Assembly (NCBI GenBank): GCA_030592575.1
Contig: JAUVIV010000019.1
Coordinates: 1 to 32,735 of the forward strand
Direction: 5' to 3'
Source of the DNA: a bacterium
Lineage (GTDB): Bacteria > Hydrothermota > UBA3073 > JACQXS01
DNA: 32,735 bases
Shown: in pieces, positions 15,918-25,069 of the stretch
Position numbering within the stretch: the first letter of the stretch is position 1
Layout: every line of letters begins with the position of its first letter
Translations under genes and position numbers: made by a program
Notes under the pieces: model-generated
The model's input: the letters and a program-made list of their open reading frames with translations, nothing else
The model's database searches: none
Told to the model about the DNA's origin: nothing

Positions 15918-16499
15918 ATGAAACTCAATAGATATATTTGGACAAGAAAGGCTATTCATCTTATGGCATCTATTTTGCCTGTCCTTTATTATCACTTTTT
16001 TTCTCGTTATCAATTTTTTGCAATTATACTTGTTCTCACTATAATTGCTCTATTAACCGAATTCCTCAGGTTTAAGAACGAAAAATTTGCCGGTGTGTTT
16101 TATAAGGTTTTTGGCAAATTACTTTGGAAGAATGAATCAAATGCTCTTTCCGGGTCAACTACATTTATTATAGGAGCTCTCATTGCCACAGTTCTTTTCT
16201 CAAAAACAATTACTGTAACTGTTTTGCTTTTTCTCACTTTTGGAGATACGATTGCTTATTTTGTGGGAAACACGGTAGCGAGAATTAAAATAGTTGGTGA
16301 AAAAACTCTTGAAGGTGTAATTGCTTGTTTTCTTATGTCATTTCTTATTGCCTTGATAATCCCGGAGATAAGCTTTTGGCATGGATTGCTCGGTGCTCTT
16401 GTTGCTTCTATAGTTGAAATCCTTCCCTGGCGAATAGATGATAACTTCTCTATCCCCGTAATAGCAGGTGCTTTTCTCCAACTGCTCACCTATATCTAA
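15918..16499 (+). CDS. CTP-dependent diacylglycerol/polyprenol (dolichol) kinase family membrane protein
   Basis: A 193-residue integral membrane protein with about six hydrophobic segments. The motifs are those of the SEC59/DGK1/VTE5 family: TRKAIHLMAS at the start, NALSGSTTFIIGA near 75-87, FGDTIAYFVG near 108-117, and GEKTLEGVIACF near 126-137, then PWRIDDNFSIPVIAG near the end. Related enzymes phosphorylate diacylglycerol, polyprenol or phytol with CTP. The substrate here is not evident; a role in lipid-carrier or phospholipid salvage is inferred. It stands about 100 bases after the ABC exporter gene and 205 bases before holA. Confidence 0.8.
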   Translation: MKLNRYIWTRKAIHLMASILPVLYYHFFSRYQFFAIILVLTIIALLTEFLRFKNEKFAGVFYKVFGKLLWKNESNALSGSTTFIIGALIATVLFSKTITVTVLLFLTFGDTIAYFVGNTVARIKIVGEKTLEGVIACFLMSFLIALIIPEISFWHGLLGALVASIVEILPWRIDDNFSIPVIAGAFLQLLTYI

Positions 16500-16588
16500 G
16501 TACAAAGTTTTATAGGAAAAAATCTCTTAACTATTTGTCCTTCTAATTTTTTGTGGGAAAGGATTCCAAATCTTGAAAAATTATAATC

Positions 16589-16644
16589 GGGACTGGGAAG
16601 TCCCTCCCACAGAGGAAGTCTCTCATACAAGTCCCTTCCACAAA
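16589..16644. repeat. hairpin plus imperfect tandem AAGTCCC units
   Basis: GGGACT-GGGA-AGTCCC (16589-16604) is a hairpin. AAGTCCCTCCCACAGAGG (16598-16615), AAGTCTCTCATAC (16616-16628) and AAGTCCCTTCCACAAA (16629-16644) are imperfect direct copies. This is a small repetitive element in the gap before holA; no protein is encoded. Confidence 0.5.
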
Positions 16645-16703
16645 AAGCTTCCAAAATCATATTTTTTCTTGACTTTTGGTGATTTTAATTTAATTTTGAA
16701 AAG

Positions 16704-17639
16704 ATGGATAATCAATACGAAAAATTTGATGAGGAAGTAAAAGAGGGGAAAATTAGACGAGCTTATTTATTACTGGGAGAGAATGATTTTTTGAAAGAAC
16801 AGTTGGTAAAGGGAATAAAAGATAAAATTATAAAACCCGGATTTGAAAATACTGATAGACTTCTTATCTATGGGAAAGAAGTATCTGCTGATACAATTTC
16901 TTGGCTTCAATCTTCTCCGTTTGGTTCCAAAAAGAAGCTTTTGGTAATTAAAGATGCTGAAGGTTTGCTTAAAAAAATCAAAAAAGCAATCCAGAGTTGG
17001 CTTGATGGTTCTTCTGAAAGTTCTGTTTTAGTGTTAATGTCAAAGAAAAATGGATTTAAGAATATTGCAAGTTGTACCTATAAGAAGTTATACAGTGATA
17101 AAATGTTTAAATGGCTTAAGTCTTTTGTGAGAGGAAAGGGATTTGATATAGAAGCTAAAGCAATGGCGCTGTTACAAGGGGTTTTTGGTACAGAACTCAG
17201 ATCTCTTTCTACCGAAATTGAGAAACTAATGAGTTTTATTGAGCCCCGAAAAATTATTACCCTGAAAGACGTAGAAGAAATTGAGTCTTATGAATTTATG
17301 GGTTCTATATTTGATTTAACTGATGCGATAGGGGAGAGGAATGTAGTTAAGGCGGAGCAATCTCTTGAATTATTGTTTGACTTAGGAGAAAAGCCTGGTA
17401 AAATTCTTTGGATGATTTATTGGCATCTTGAAAAATTGCTAAAATTGAAAGAAAATCCTTTTGGATTGCCAGGGGTAAATAGATTTTTCTTGCAAAAATA
17501 TAAAAATCAGGCAAGGTTATGGGAAAAGCAAAAAATATTTACTGGTTTTTCTTCTTTGTTTGAAGCAGATTTTATGATTAAAACCGGAAAAGCTAAATCT
17601 GATTTTGCACTTAGAGAAGTTATATATAAATTATGTTAA
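16704..17639 (+). CDS. holA: DNA polymerase III, delta subunit
   Basis: The clamp-loader subunit that opens the beta sliding clamp. The 311-residue chain has the delta layout: an N-terminal domain (RRAYLLLGENDFLKEQLVKG near residues 17-36; YGKEVSADTISWLQSSPFGSKK), the AAA+-like middle (KKLLVIKDAEGLL, VLVLMSKKN) without functional Walker motifs, and a C-terminal helical collar domain (FMGSIFDLTDAIGERN, GEKPGKILWMIYWHLEKLL). This is as expected for HolA, though divergent. Its 3' end overlaps the next gene by 7 bases, suggesting translational coupling in the run holA - T9SS protein - nrdR. Confidence 0.88.
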   Translation: MDNQYEKFDEEVKEGKIRRAYLLLGENDFLKEQLVKGIKDKIIKPGFENTDRLLIYGKEVSADTISWLQSSPFGSKKKLLVIKDAEGLLKKIKKAIQSWLDGSSESSVLVLMSKKNGFKNIASCTYKKLYSDKMFKWLKSFVRGKGFDIEAKAMALLQGVFGTELRSLSTEIEKLMSFIEPRKIITLKDVEEIESYEFMGSIFDLTDAIGERNVVKAEQSLELLFDLGEKPGKILWMIYWHLEKLLKLKENPFGLPGVNRFFLQKYKNQARLWEKQKIFTGFSSLFEADFMIKTGKAKSDFALREVIYKLC

Positions 17640-19723
17640 TTTATTTTTTGATTTTATCATACTGGGTTCAGACTGACTGGAGTGGAAATTCAGGACAAAA
17701 CGTTTGGACCGATACAAGTAGTTATTTCGAAAGTGAAACAGTAGATGGCAAAAGATTGTCCGGCGGGCTTTGTCTTTTTTCTCCTTCAACTGAATGGGGG
17801 GCTTCTGTCAATATCAATCCGGCAAAGGAAGTAAATGCAATCATTGAAGTTGATAATGGGGTTATATATGCGGGATGTGGTTGGGACAGTGCTCGTGTAA
17901 TTAAACTTGGAGCTTTTGGGGATAGTGTTATATCTATAAAAGCAATTGGTACCGGACGAGTCTCATCTTTATTGAAATTACACAATCAAGATATTCTTGT
18001 AGGGACAGATGCTGGAAACCTTTTTGTTGGTAAAGATACGACATGGACATTTGTAAAAAATTTCGGCACAAAAATCCTATCACTATATCAATCAAAAAAA
18101 TGGATTTTCCTCGGAACCGGCAATGGTAAAATATGGATAGACGAAACAGGTGAAGGAGAGGTATGGGATTATTCATATTCATTCTCCAAGATTGCAGAAA
18201 TTCGGGATATTTTTGAATCATCAAATGGAATATTTTATGCCTGTACTAAAGGAACAGATGGAAGAGGGCGAATCTTCTGGTCAAAATGGGCAGGATGGTT
18301 CTGGGATTCTCTTTATAGTTTTCCTGAATCTGATGTAGCTTATTCAATTTGCGAAGACCCTGAACATAATTTATATGTGAGTACCGGTTTTCAAGGTAAG
18401 CTTTTCACGAGTTCTGATTCAGGACAAGATTGGCAAGAAATTGATTCTCCTGCAAGTATAGCAAAATTCTATAATATTATTTCAGACTCAATGGGAGTGC
18501 TTTATGTTGGAGGAGTATGTATTGACGGAATTCCCAAAGGAATGATTTTTATGAGTGAAGATAAAGGAATAACATGGGATACTCTCTTTTGTCCTGAGGG
18601 AATAAATCCGACTAAAATTGTTGCACTTATGCAGTCCAGTGAAGGAGTTATGTTTGCTGCCGGGGACACAGATGTGATTTTAAGGTCAGGATATAATTCA
18701 TCAGGTTGGCTTGAAAGTTCTTGGTACGATGTATTTGATGGAGATTCTATTGTAAATAACAGTTTAGAATTTGGACGTGTTCATTATAATTTGAATGGAA
18801 GTAGTTTGAAACTTAAAATACGCTCAACTTGTAATTTGGATTCTATCCCAAGTTGGGGTAGTTATGTGCCAAACGATTCAAATCCAATTAATTATGGAAA
18901 TGTACAAAATGGGGATAGATATATTCAATATAGAGTAGAATTATCTTCCGGTGTATCTCTTGAAACTCCTGTATTATCAGAAATGTGTCTTGCGTATAAC
19001 ATTGATGTAGATGGACCAAAAATTGATTCAGCAGTAGCGTATGATGGTGAATGGCTTGATTCACTTGTGGATAGAGATGATTATGTGAAAATTTACTTTG
19101 ATGAACCGACAAACGAACCTGTAATTGGAACTTCTAATATTGATGATATTTTGAGATTGAGTAGCGAACATTCATGGAAAAGTGATTCAGGATGTGGAAT
19201 AATTAAATTCCCAGGTGAATGGGTTACTCCTTCTATTTTGAAGATTTATCTTTCTACTTTGAAAATGGGAGCAGGAGAGGGGTATTTGCCTACAATAGAA
19301 GTTGGTGATACCATATATCCTGATTCTATTACAATGTATGATAAATGGGATAATATATGTTGGGTTCCTTGTGTGATTAAAGGGAAATTTTCAGGAGTGG
19401 AGGAGAGCGAGGATTTAAAAGATAAACATTCGAAATTAAAAGTTTATCCGAATCCCTTTAGACAAAACGTTAATATAAAATTCAGAGTTGAGAACATAAA
19501 GTCAAAAAGTAAAAAACTCTCAAGTCTTAATTCTCAAGGATTAATTGTCTCTTTAAAACTTTATGATATGACCGGTAGGTTAGTGAAAACTTTAGTTGAC
19601 GGGAAAAAGAAATCAGGAAATTATTCTATTAAACTTGACAACCTTATTTCTGGAATATATTTTATGATGTTCAAAGTTGAAGGGGAAATTATTAGTATTG
19701 AAAAGATAATTAGTTTTAAATGA
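17633..19723 (+). CDS. secreted beta-propeller-like protein with type IX secretion (Por) C-terminal sorting domain
   Basis: 696 residues. A short hydrophobic start (MLIYFLILSYWVQT) can serve as a signal peptide. Repeats with Asp-box-like SSDSGQDWQEI and SEDKGITWDTL near residues 262-315 suggest a sialidase/photosystem-II-assembly-type propeller. The C-terminus from about 602 (LKVYPNPFRQNVNIKF ... LYDMTGRLVKTL ... SGIYFMMFKVEG) is a type A T9SS sorting domain, removed on export to the cell surface. This domain has an extra IKSKSKKLSSLNSQG segment from possible heptad repeats (19501-19535). The gene overlaps holA by 7 bases and nrdR by 4 bases (ATGA), an odd place for a surface protein. Function beyond export is unknown. 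Confidence 0.8.
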   Translation: MLIYFLILSYWVQTDWSGNSGQNVWTDTSSYFESETVDGKRLSGGLCLFSPSTEWGASVNINPAKEVNAIIEVDNGVIYAGCGWDSARVIKLGAFGDSVISIKAIGTGRVSSLLKLHNQDILVGTDAGNLFVGKDTTWTFVKNFGTKILSLYQSKKWIFLGTGNGKIWIDETGEGEVWDYSYSFSKIAEIRDIFESSNGIFYACTKGTDGRGRIFWSKWAGWFWDSLYSFPESDVAYSICEDPEHNLYVSTGFQGKLFTSSDSGQDWQEIDSPASIAKFYNIISDSMGVLYVGGVCIDGIPKGMIFMSEDKGITWDTLFCPEGINPTKIVALMQSSEGVMFAAGDTDVILRSGYNSSGWLESSWYDVFDGDSIVNNSLEFGRVHYNLNGSSLKLKIRSTCNLDSIPSWGSYVPNDSNPINYGNVQNGDRYIQYRVELSSGVSLETPVLSEMCLAYNIDVDGPKIDSAVAYDGEWLDSLVDRDDYVKIYFDEPTNEPVIGTSNIDDILRLSSEHSWKSDSGCGIIKFPGEWVTPSILKIYLSTLKMGAGEGYLPTIEVGDTIYPDSITMYDKWDNICWVPCVIKGKFSGVEESEDLKDKHSKLKVYPNPFRQNVNIKFRVENIKSKSKKLSSLNSQGLIVSLKLYDMTGRLVKTLVDGKKKSGNYSIKLDNLISGIYFMMFKVEGEIISIEKIISFK
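19501..19535. repeat. possible 7-nt repeats within the T9SS sorting domain
   Basis: GTCAAAA, AGTAAAA, AACTCTC, AAGTCTT, AATTCTC in phase. They encode an insertion between two strands of the sorting domain. This is weaker than the purL blocks. Confidence 0.35.
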
Positions 19724-20178
19724 AGTGTCCTTATTGCAGTTTTGAAGAAGATAAAGTAGTTGACTCAAGAGTAAGCAAAGATGGAAATGCAGTACGGCGT
19801 AGGCGTGAATGTTTGAAATGCAGTCAAAGATTTACAACATATGAGTATGTAGAGAAAGTTCCATTGATAGTAATAAAGAGAGATGGGAGAAGAGAATCTT
19901 TTAGTCGTGAAAAATTATTAAATGGAATTCGAATAGCCTCATCTAAGCGACCCGTATCAATTGATGCTATAGAACGAGTTGTAAATGAAGTTGAGGCATC
20001 GTTAGACGATTTAAAAACAAGAGAAATAGAATCTTGTAAAATCGGGGAAGAGGTAATGAAAAGGTTGAAGACGCTTGATGATATAACATATATAAGATTT
20101 GCCTCAGTTTATCGATCTTTTAAAGATACCGATGAACTTTTAGAAGAAGTAGTACATCTTTTGGAGAAAAAAGATTAG
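19720..20178 (+). CDS. nrdR: transcriptional repressor NrdR
   Basis: The regulator of ribonucleotide reductase genes; it senses ATP/dATP through an ATP-cone. The 152-residue length is standard. A zinc ribbon (MKCPYC at 1-6; CLKC at 31-34) with the DNA-contacting RRRRECLKCSQRFTTYE segment is followed by the ATP-cone from about residue 49 (VIKRDGRRESFSREKLLNGI ... YIRFASVYRSFKD). All four zinc cysteines are present. The start overlaps the end of the preceding gene as ATGA. No reductase gene or NrdR box was seen in the window, so its targets lie elsewhere. Confidence 0.96.
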   Translation: MKCPYCSFEEDKVVDSRVSKDGNAVRRRRECLKCSQRFTTYEYVEKVPLIVIKRDGRRESFSREKLLNGIRIASSKRPVSIDAIERVVNEVEASLDDLKTREIESCKIGEEVMKRLKTLDDITYIRFASVYRSFKDTDELLEEVVHLLEKKD

Positions 20179-20192
20179 ATAAGGAGAAAAAA

Positions 20193-20597
20193 ATGGAAAT
20201 AAGTATTGTAATAGGAAGTAAATCGGATGAGAAGTGGGTTGAGAAATGTAAAGGAGTATTAGACGAGAGAAAAATTTCTTATGAACTTGTAATCTCGTCA
20301 GCTCATAGAAATCCTGAAGAAACAAGGAAATATGCAAAATCACTTAAGGAAAGAGGAATAAAAGTTGTTATTGCTATGTGCGGTTATTCTTGTGCACTTC
20401 CCGGATTTGTGGCTTCATATACGGACTTGCCTGTGATAGGAGTTCCTCTACCAACATCACCTTTAAAAGGAATAGATTCGATTTTGTCAATAGCAGAACT
20501 TCCAAGCGGAGTTCCTGTAGCTACAATGGGAATAGGGGAAGCAGGAGTAAAGAATGCAGCTCTCTTTGCATGTAAAATATTGAAAAATAATCAGTAA
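20193..20597 (+). CDS. purE: N5-CAIR mutase / AIR carboxylase-like protein, PurE family, with altered active-site loop
   Basis: Sixth step of purine synthesis. The 134-residue protein has the GSKSDEKW start (8-15), SAHRNPEE (36-43) with the catalytic-type His38 and the Arg39 typical of class I, then LPVIGVPLPTSPLKGIDSILSIAELPSGVPVATMGIGEAG. The loop normally reading AGGAAHLPG is CGYSCALPG here (63-71): the conserved His is Ala68 and a Cys stands at 67. The C-terminus is also shorter than in the usual 160-residue enzymes. No purK is visible next to it. A good AGGAG lies upstream of the ATG at 20193. PurE identity is secure; whether it uses N5-CAIR or CO2 is open. Confidence 0.88.
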   Translation: MEISIVIGSKSDEKWVEKCKGVLDERKISYELVISSAHRNPEETRKYAKSLKERGIKVVIAMCGYSCALPGFVASYTDLPVIGVPLPTSPLKGIDSILSIAELPSGVPVATMGIGEAGVKNAALFACKILKNNQ

Positions 20598-20605
20598 ATA
20601 AAAAA

Positions 20606-21853
20606 ATGGAAAAATTTATAATTGATGGTGGGCGTCGGCTTGAAGGTGAAGTTGAAATTTCCGGCTCCAAAAATGCTTGTCTTCCAATAATGGCGGCTAC
20701 CTTGCTTGCCTCCGGAAAGCATTTGATTCATAAAGTCCCAAAACTTGGAGATGTTTACACGATGATAAAAATTCTTCGTGTAGTTGGAGCAAAGGTAGAG
20801 TTTGAAGGTAATACGCTTAGTATAGATACTACGGAAGTAAATAATTCAAAAGTTCCTTACGAAGTTGTTTCTAAAATGCGGGCAAGTTTTCTGGTGACAG
20901 GAGCTTTAGTCGGAAGACTTGGTGAGGCTCATGTATCAAGACCCGGTGGATGTGCAATAGGACCTCGTCCAATTGATGAGCACTTGCATGGATTTGAAAT
21001 GCTCGGAGTGAAAATCAAAGAGGAACACGGGTATATTAATGCTTATAGAAATTCACTTAAAGGTACGGAAATTCATTTGAATGAACAATCAGTTACTGCA
21101 ACCGAAAATATTTTGCTTGTTTCAGTAACTACTAAAGGAGAAACACATATTATAAATGGGGCAAGAGAACCGCATATTAGCGAACTTATAAATTTTTTGA
21201 ATTTAGCTGGAGCTAATATTGAAATAGAAAACGATATTATTATAGTTCATGAAACAAGTAACTCTTTACATTCCTTAGAATATGAGATTTCTACTGATTA
21301 TATTGAAGCAGGAACATTGATGATTGGAACTGCTATTACAGGTGGTAATGTAAACTTAATAGGTGCAAAATGGGAAGATTCAATAGCTCTGATAACTAAC
21401 TTACAGGAAATGGGAATTGAGGTTGAAAAAACTAACAATGGGGTAAGAGTAAAAACAAATGGCAAGTATAATGCTTGTAGTATAAAAACTGCTCCTTATC
21501 CGGGTTTTCCTACTGATATTCAACCACAATTGACTTCACTCCTTGCGCTTGCTGATGGGACTTCGGTAGTTACGGAAACGATGTTTGAACAAAGATTTAA
21601 TCATATTCCTGAACTTATACGTATGGGTGCTCAAGTAACTACGGATGGTAGAAGTGTGGTGATAAATGGTGTAGATGAGTTATCCGGAGCGCAAGTTATG
21701 GCATCAGATATTCGTGGTGGAGTTGCGATTGTTCTTGCAGGACTTGCGGCAAAAGGAAAAACAGAAATATCCAGAATTTATCACATAGATAGGGGATATG
21801 AAGGGATAGAAACTAAATTAGAAAGTCTCGGAGCTAATATAAAAAGAGTATAA
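20606..21853 (+). CDS. murA: UDP-N-acetylglucosamine 1-carboxyvinyltransferase
   Basis: Commits UDP-GlcNAc to peptidoglycan by adding enolpyruvate from PEP. At 415 residues it is full length, with EISGSKNACLPIMAATLLA near 17-35 (Lys and Asn contact substrate), RPGGCAIGPRPIDEHL near 112-127 containing the catalytic Cys116 (the fosfomycin target), and FPTDIQPQLTSLLALADG in the second domain. Because the Cys is present rather than Asp, a fosfomycin-sensitive enzyme is expected. It starts 9 bases after purE, and its last base is the first base of the mltG ATG (ATAATG), so the two are likely coupled. Confidence 0.97.
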   Translation: MEKFIIDGGRRLEGEVEISGSKNACLPIMAATLLASGKHLIHKVPKLGDVYTMIKILRVVGAKVEFEGNTLSIDTTEVNNSKVPYEVVSKMRASFLVTGALVGRLGEAHVSRPGGCAIGPRPIDEHLHGFEMLGVKIKEEHGYINAYRNSLKGTEIHLNEQSVTATENILLVSVTTKGETHIINGAREPHISELINFLNLAGANIEIENDIIIVHETSNSLHSLEYEISTDYIEAGTLMIGTAITGGNVNLIGAKWEDSIALITNLQEMGIEVEKTNNGVRVKTNGKYNACSIKTAPYPGFPTDIQPQLTSLLALADGTSVVTETMFEQRFNHIPELIRMGAQVTTDGRSVVINGVDELSGAQVMASDIRGGVAIVLAGLAAKGKTEISRIYHIDRGYEGIETKLESLGANIKRV

Positions 21854-22836
21854 TGAAAATTTCAAAAATTTGTCTAATTGCAACTTGTAATTTGCTATTT
21901 GCTACAACCCTTCTTGCTTTAGAAATTGAAATAAAAATAGAAAAGGGAGAAAGTGTTACTCAAATTACGGAAAAATTATATAAAAAGGGAATTATTGAAC
22001 ATCCTTTTTGGTTTAAAACTTGGGCGAAAATTACAGGTAATGAGCGAAAAATCAAAGCAGGATATTATCGATTCACACAACCGAGTTCAATCAAAGAAGC
22101 TTTGAAGAAACTTGTTAATGGAGAAAGTATAGAGTTTCCTATTACGATTCCTGAGGGAGCAACGCTTAAGGAAATTGCAGAGTTATTCTCTCGACAATGT
22201 GGAATGGATAAAGAAAAATTCCTTCAACTTGTTCAAGATAGTGTATATGTTAGGAGTCTTGGCATTCAAGAAAATTCTCTTGAAGGATATCTTTTTCCTG
22301 ATACTTATTTAGTTTCTTACGAAGTTGAACCAAATGAGATAGTTCAACGAATGGTTGACCATTTTTTTCAAGTATTTGAGCAAAAATTTAAAGATAGAGC
22401 CAGAAAAATTGGTCTTACTATTGAAGAAGTAATGGTTTTAGCTTCACTTGTTGAGAAAGAAGCGATATATGATAAGGAGAAACCTATAATTGCCGGAGTT
22501 TATCATAATCGAATTAAGGGTAAAGGTCTTTTACAATGTGATGCAACTATTCAGTATATATTACCTGAACGCAAACCGTATCTTACTTACAAGGATCTTA
22601 AAGTTGATTCCAAGTACAATACTTACATATATAAGGGATTACCACCAGGTCCAATTGGTTCACCCGGGAAGAGTGCTATCGTAGCGGCATTGTGGCCTGA
22701 AAATACTCGTTGTTGGTATTTTGTAGCACAAGGTGATGGAACACATATATTTTCAGAAACGTTGAAAGAACATAATAGAGCAAAATCAAATGTGAAAAAA
22801 TTAAGGATGAAGAAATTGGAATTAAGCAATAAATAA
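21853..22836 (+). CDS. mltG: endolytic murein transglycosylase MltG (YceG-like)
   Basis: Cuts nascent glycan strands and so terminates their growth at the inner membrane. The 327-residue chain has an N-terminal hydrophobic anchor/signal (about residues 6-23), a LysM-like region, and the YceG catalytic domain: LEGYLFPDTYLV near 140-151, ASLVEKEA with catalytic Glu201, LLQCDATIQYIL, and YNTYIYKGLPPGPIGSPGKSAI near the end. It sits between murA and bamA with 1-base overlap upstream and no gap downstream. The core of the anchor (about residues 9-18, IATCNLLFAT) is encoded by 7-nt repeats at 21878-21905. Confidence 0.93.
   Translation: MKISKICLIATCNLLFATTLLALEIEIKIEKGESVTQITEKLYKKGIIEHPFWFKTWAKITGNERKIKAGYYRFTQPSSIKEALKKLVNGESIEFPITIPEGATLKEIAELFSRQCGMDKEKFLQLVQDSVYVRSLGIQENSLEGYLFPDTYLVSYEVEPNEIVQRMVDHFFQVFEQKFKDRARKIGLTIEEVMVLASLVEKEAIYDKEKPIIAGVYHNRIKGKGLLQCDATIQYILPERKPYLTYKDLKVDSKYNTYIYKGLPPGPIGSPGKSAIVAALWPENTRCWYFVAQGDGTHIFSETLKEHNRAKSNVKKLRMKKLELSNK
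21878..21905. repeat. four 7-nt repeats encoding the mltG signal/anchor core
   Basis: TTGCAAC, TTGTAAT, TTGCTAT, TTGCTAC in perfect phase, consensus TTGYWAY. The same family recurs at 25109-25143 in another signal peptide. Confidence 0.75.
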
Positions 22837-25068
22837 ATGAAAATCAAAAATTATAAATTGCGAATGGTAAGTTTCCTTTTACTGTTTGCTGCGTATTTTT
22901 TAATGCCTGTTGTTCTTCAGGGCGAGATGATTGTTAATATTAGAGTTGAAGGTATAAGAATAGTTTATTCAAATCTTATAATTAATGCATCAGGACTGGA
23001 GATAGGTGAGGAGTTAACTCCAAGTGGCGTAAAGGATGCAATAAAACAAATATATGAAACTAATTTATTTTCTGATGTGCGGATTGAGGAAGAAAAAGAA
23101 AGTGGAGGAATAGGAATTGTAATATGGGTTAAGGAGTATCCAATTATTTCAAAAGTTGAATTTAGTGGAAATAAAAAATTTAAAAACAAAAAACTCAAAG
23201 AAATATGTGAATTGGAAGAAAAGGGAATAGCTACATCTCGTGCGATTTTTCAAGGAGAAGTGAATATAAGGAAAGCTTACGAAGAAGAAGGTTATTATCT
23301 AACAAAAATTGAGACTGAAGTAAAAGAGAGCGATGGAAAGGTTTTGATAAAGTATGTAATTGAGGAAAATAAACGTGTAAAGATTAAAAGTATTGATATA
23401 ATTGGAAATCAGGCATTTTCCGATAGAAAACTCAAAAGGAAATTCAATAATCGTGCAAAAAAGTGGTGGTGGCGTTGGAGTGGAAATTTTAATAAAGATG
23501 AATTTGAAGAAGATCCAAATAAGCTTATTGAATTTTATCATGATAATGGATATCCAAACTGTAAAATAATAATGGTAGATGTGATACCTCAAGAGGATAA
23601 AGGATGGGTGGAAATACAGGTTGAAATTGATGAGGGGAAGAAGCTTTACTTTGGAGATGTGGAGTTTTTTGGTAATTTGGTAATTGAAGAAAATGAATTA
23701 GTTAGTAAATTGAAATTTGATAAAGATGACCCATATTCAAAATCAAAATTGAGACAGAGTATGGAGGAGATTTATGGAATTTATAGTGATTTAGGGTATC
23801 TTTACTTGAATGTAAATCCTACAGAAAATTTGAGAGATTCAATAGTTGATATTGAATATAATATTCGTGAAGGCAATCCTGCAAAAGTACATAAAATTGT
23901 AATTAAGAATAATCAGAAGACACATGAAAAAGTTATAAGGCGAGAACTTATAATATTCCCTGGTGATGTTTTTTCTCGAAAGAAATTGATAGCTTCTCAA
24001 CGTAAAATTTTCAACTTGGGGTTTTTCAAAAATATGTCTTTAGATACAAGACAAGTAAATCCTGAAGGAGATATAGACTTAATAATAGATGTAGAAGAGA
24101 AGCAAGCAGGTACTGCATCTCTTGGGGCAAGTTACTATCCGAGTTATGGAATTGTAGGAAATATTTCATTTTCTGCTCCTAATTTCAGAGGGTTGGGAGA
24201 GCGTTTAACTGTTGGTATTGAAAAGGGTGAGAAAATGGAGAATTTATCATTTGGTTATACGAAACCCTGGTTATTTGATACTCCTATAACTTGTGGATTA
24301 AACTTATTTCGTACTTGGGAAAGTAGGTATTGGTATAGAATGGGGAGAACAGGTGGTGCTATACATGCATCAAGACCTATTCCCGGATTGACTTTTACTA
24401 AAGGACGGGTTTCTTATAAACTTGAAAACATAGAAACTGATACTGTTGTGATTATGATGCCTCAGGGAGTGAGAAGTATGACAACTTTTGGAATTACAAG
24501 AGACTCAAGAGATAATTTTCTTAATCCTACTGTAGGTACCCGAGAAAACATATCGGTGGAGTTAGCCGGAGGTATATTGGGTGGCAAAGTAAATTATCAT
24601 AAAGAAATTTTTGATTTTTCTACTTATCACAAACTTGCTTGGAGATTTGTACTTGGATTTCGTGGAAAATTTGGTATTGTAAATGGATATGAATCTTCAT
24701 CAGAGGTTCCTTTGTATGAGAGGTTTATACTGGGAGGTATAGGATCTTGGGGATTAAGAGGTTATAAGGATTGGACAATAGGACCTGAAAATGAAGATAA
24801 AATAATGATAGGAAGATTTGCATCGATTTTTACTGTTGAGGCGAAAATAGCTTTTGATAATAATATTTATCCACTTATATTTTTTGATGCCGGAAATGCA
24901 TGGGAATGTTTGAGTGAAGCAAATTTTCAGGATTTAAAACGAGGAGTTGGAGTTGGTTTTAGAATAGAAATACCAATGATGGGACTTGTAGGCTTTGACG
25001 TGGGTTATGGAATAGACTCAGATCCAAGAGGATTGGAATTTCACTTGCAGATGGGAGGAGGATTTTAA
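22837..25068 (+). CDS. bamA: outer membrane protein assembly factor BamA (Omp85)
   Basis: Inserts beta-barrel proteins into the outer membrane. The 743-residue chain has a signal peptide (about 1-30), several POTRA repeats from about 35 to 420 (IVNIRVEGIRIV; ISKVEFSGNKKFKNKKLKEI; KSIDIIGNQAFSDRKLKRKF; DVEFFGNLVIEENEL; VHKIVIKNNQKTHEKVIRRE), and a C-terminal Omp85 barrel with the lid-lock-type motif in FILGGIGSWGLRGY and a terminal Phe. The ATG follows the mltG stop codon directly. Its presence shows an outer membrane. The run of envelope proteins downstream may be co-transcribed with it. Confidence 0.95.
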   Translation: MKIKNYKLRMVSFLLLFAAYFLMPVVLQGEMIVNIRVEGIRIVYSNLIINASGLEIGEELTPSGVKDAIKQIYETNLFSDVRIEEEKESGGIGIVIWVKEYPIISKVEFSGNKKFKNKKLKEICELEEKGIATSRAIFQGEVNIRKAYEEEGYYLTKIETEVKESDGKVLIKYVIEENKRVKIKSIDIIGNQAFSDRKLKRKFNNRAKKWWWRWSGNFNKDEFEEDPNKLIEFYHDNGYPNCKIIMVDVIPQEDKGWVEIQVEIDEGKKLYFGDVEFFGNLVIEENELVSKLKFDKDDPYSKSKLRQSMEEIYGIYSDLGYLYLNVNPTENLRDSIVDIEYNIREGNPAKVHKIVIKNNQKTHEKVIRRELIIFPGDVFSRKKLIASQRKIFNLGFFKNMSLDTRQVNPEGDIDLIIDVEEKQAGTASLGASYYPSYGIVGNISFSAPNFRGLGERLTVGIEKGEKMENLSFGYTKPWLFDTPITCGLNLFRTWESRYWYRMGRTGGAIHASRPIPGLTFTKGRVSYKLENIETDTVVIMMPQGVRSMTTFGITRDSRDNFLNPTVGTRENISVELAGGILGGKVNYHKEIFDFSTYHKLAWRFVLGFRGKFGIVNGYESSSEVPLYERFILGGIGSWGLRGYKDWTIGPENEDKIMIGRFASIFTVEAKIAFDNNIYPLIFFDAGNAWECLSEANFQDLKRGVGVGFRIEIPMMGLVGFDVGYGIDSDPRGLEFHLQMGGGF

Positions 25069-25069
25069 A

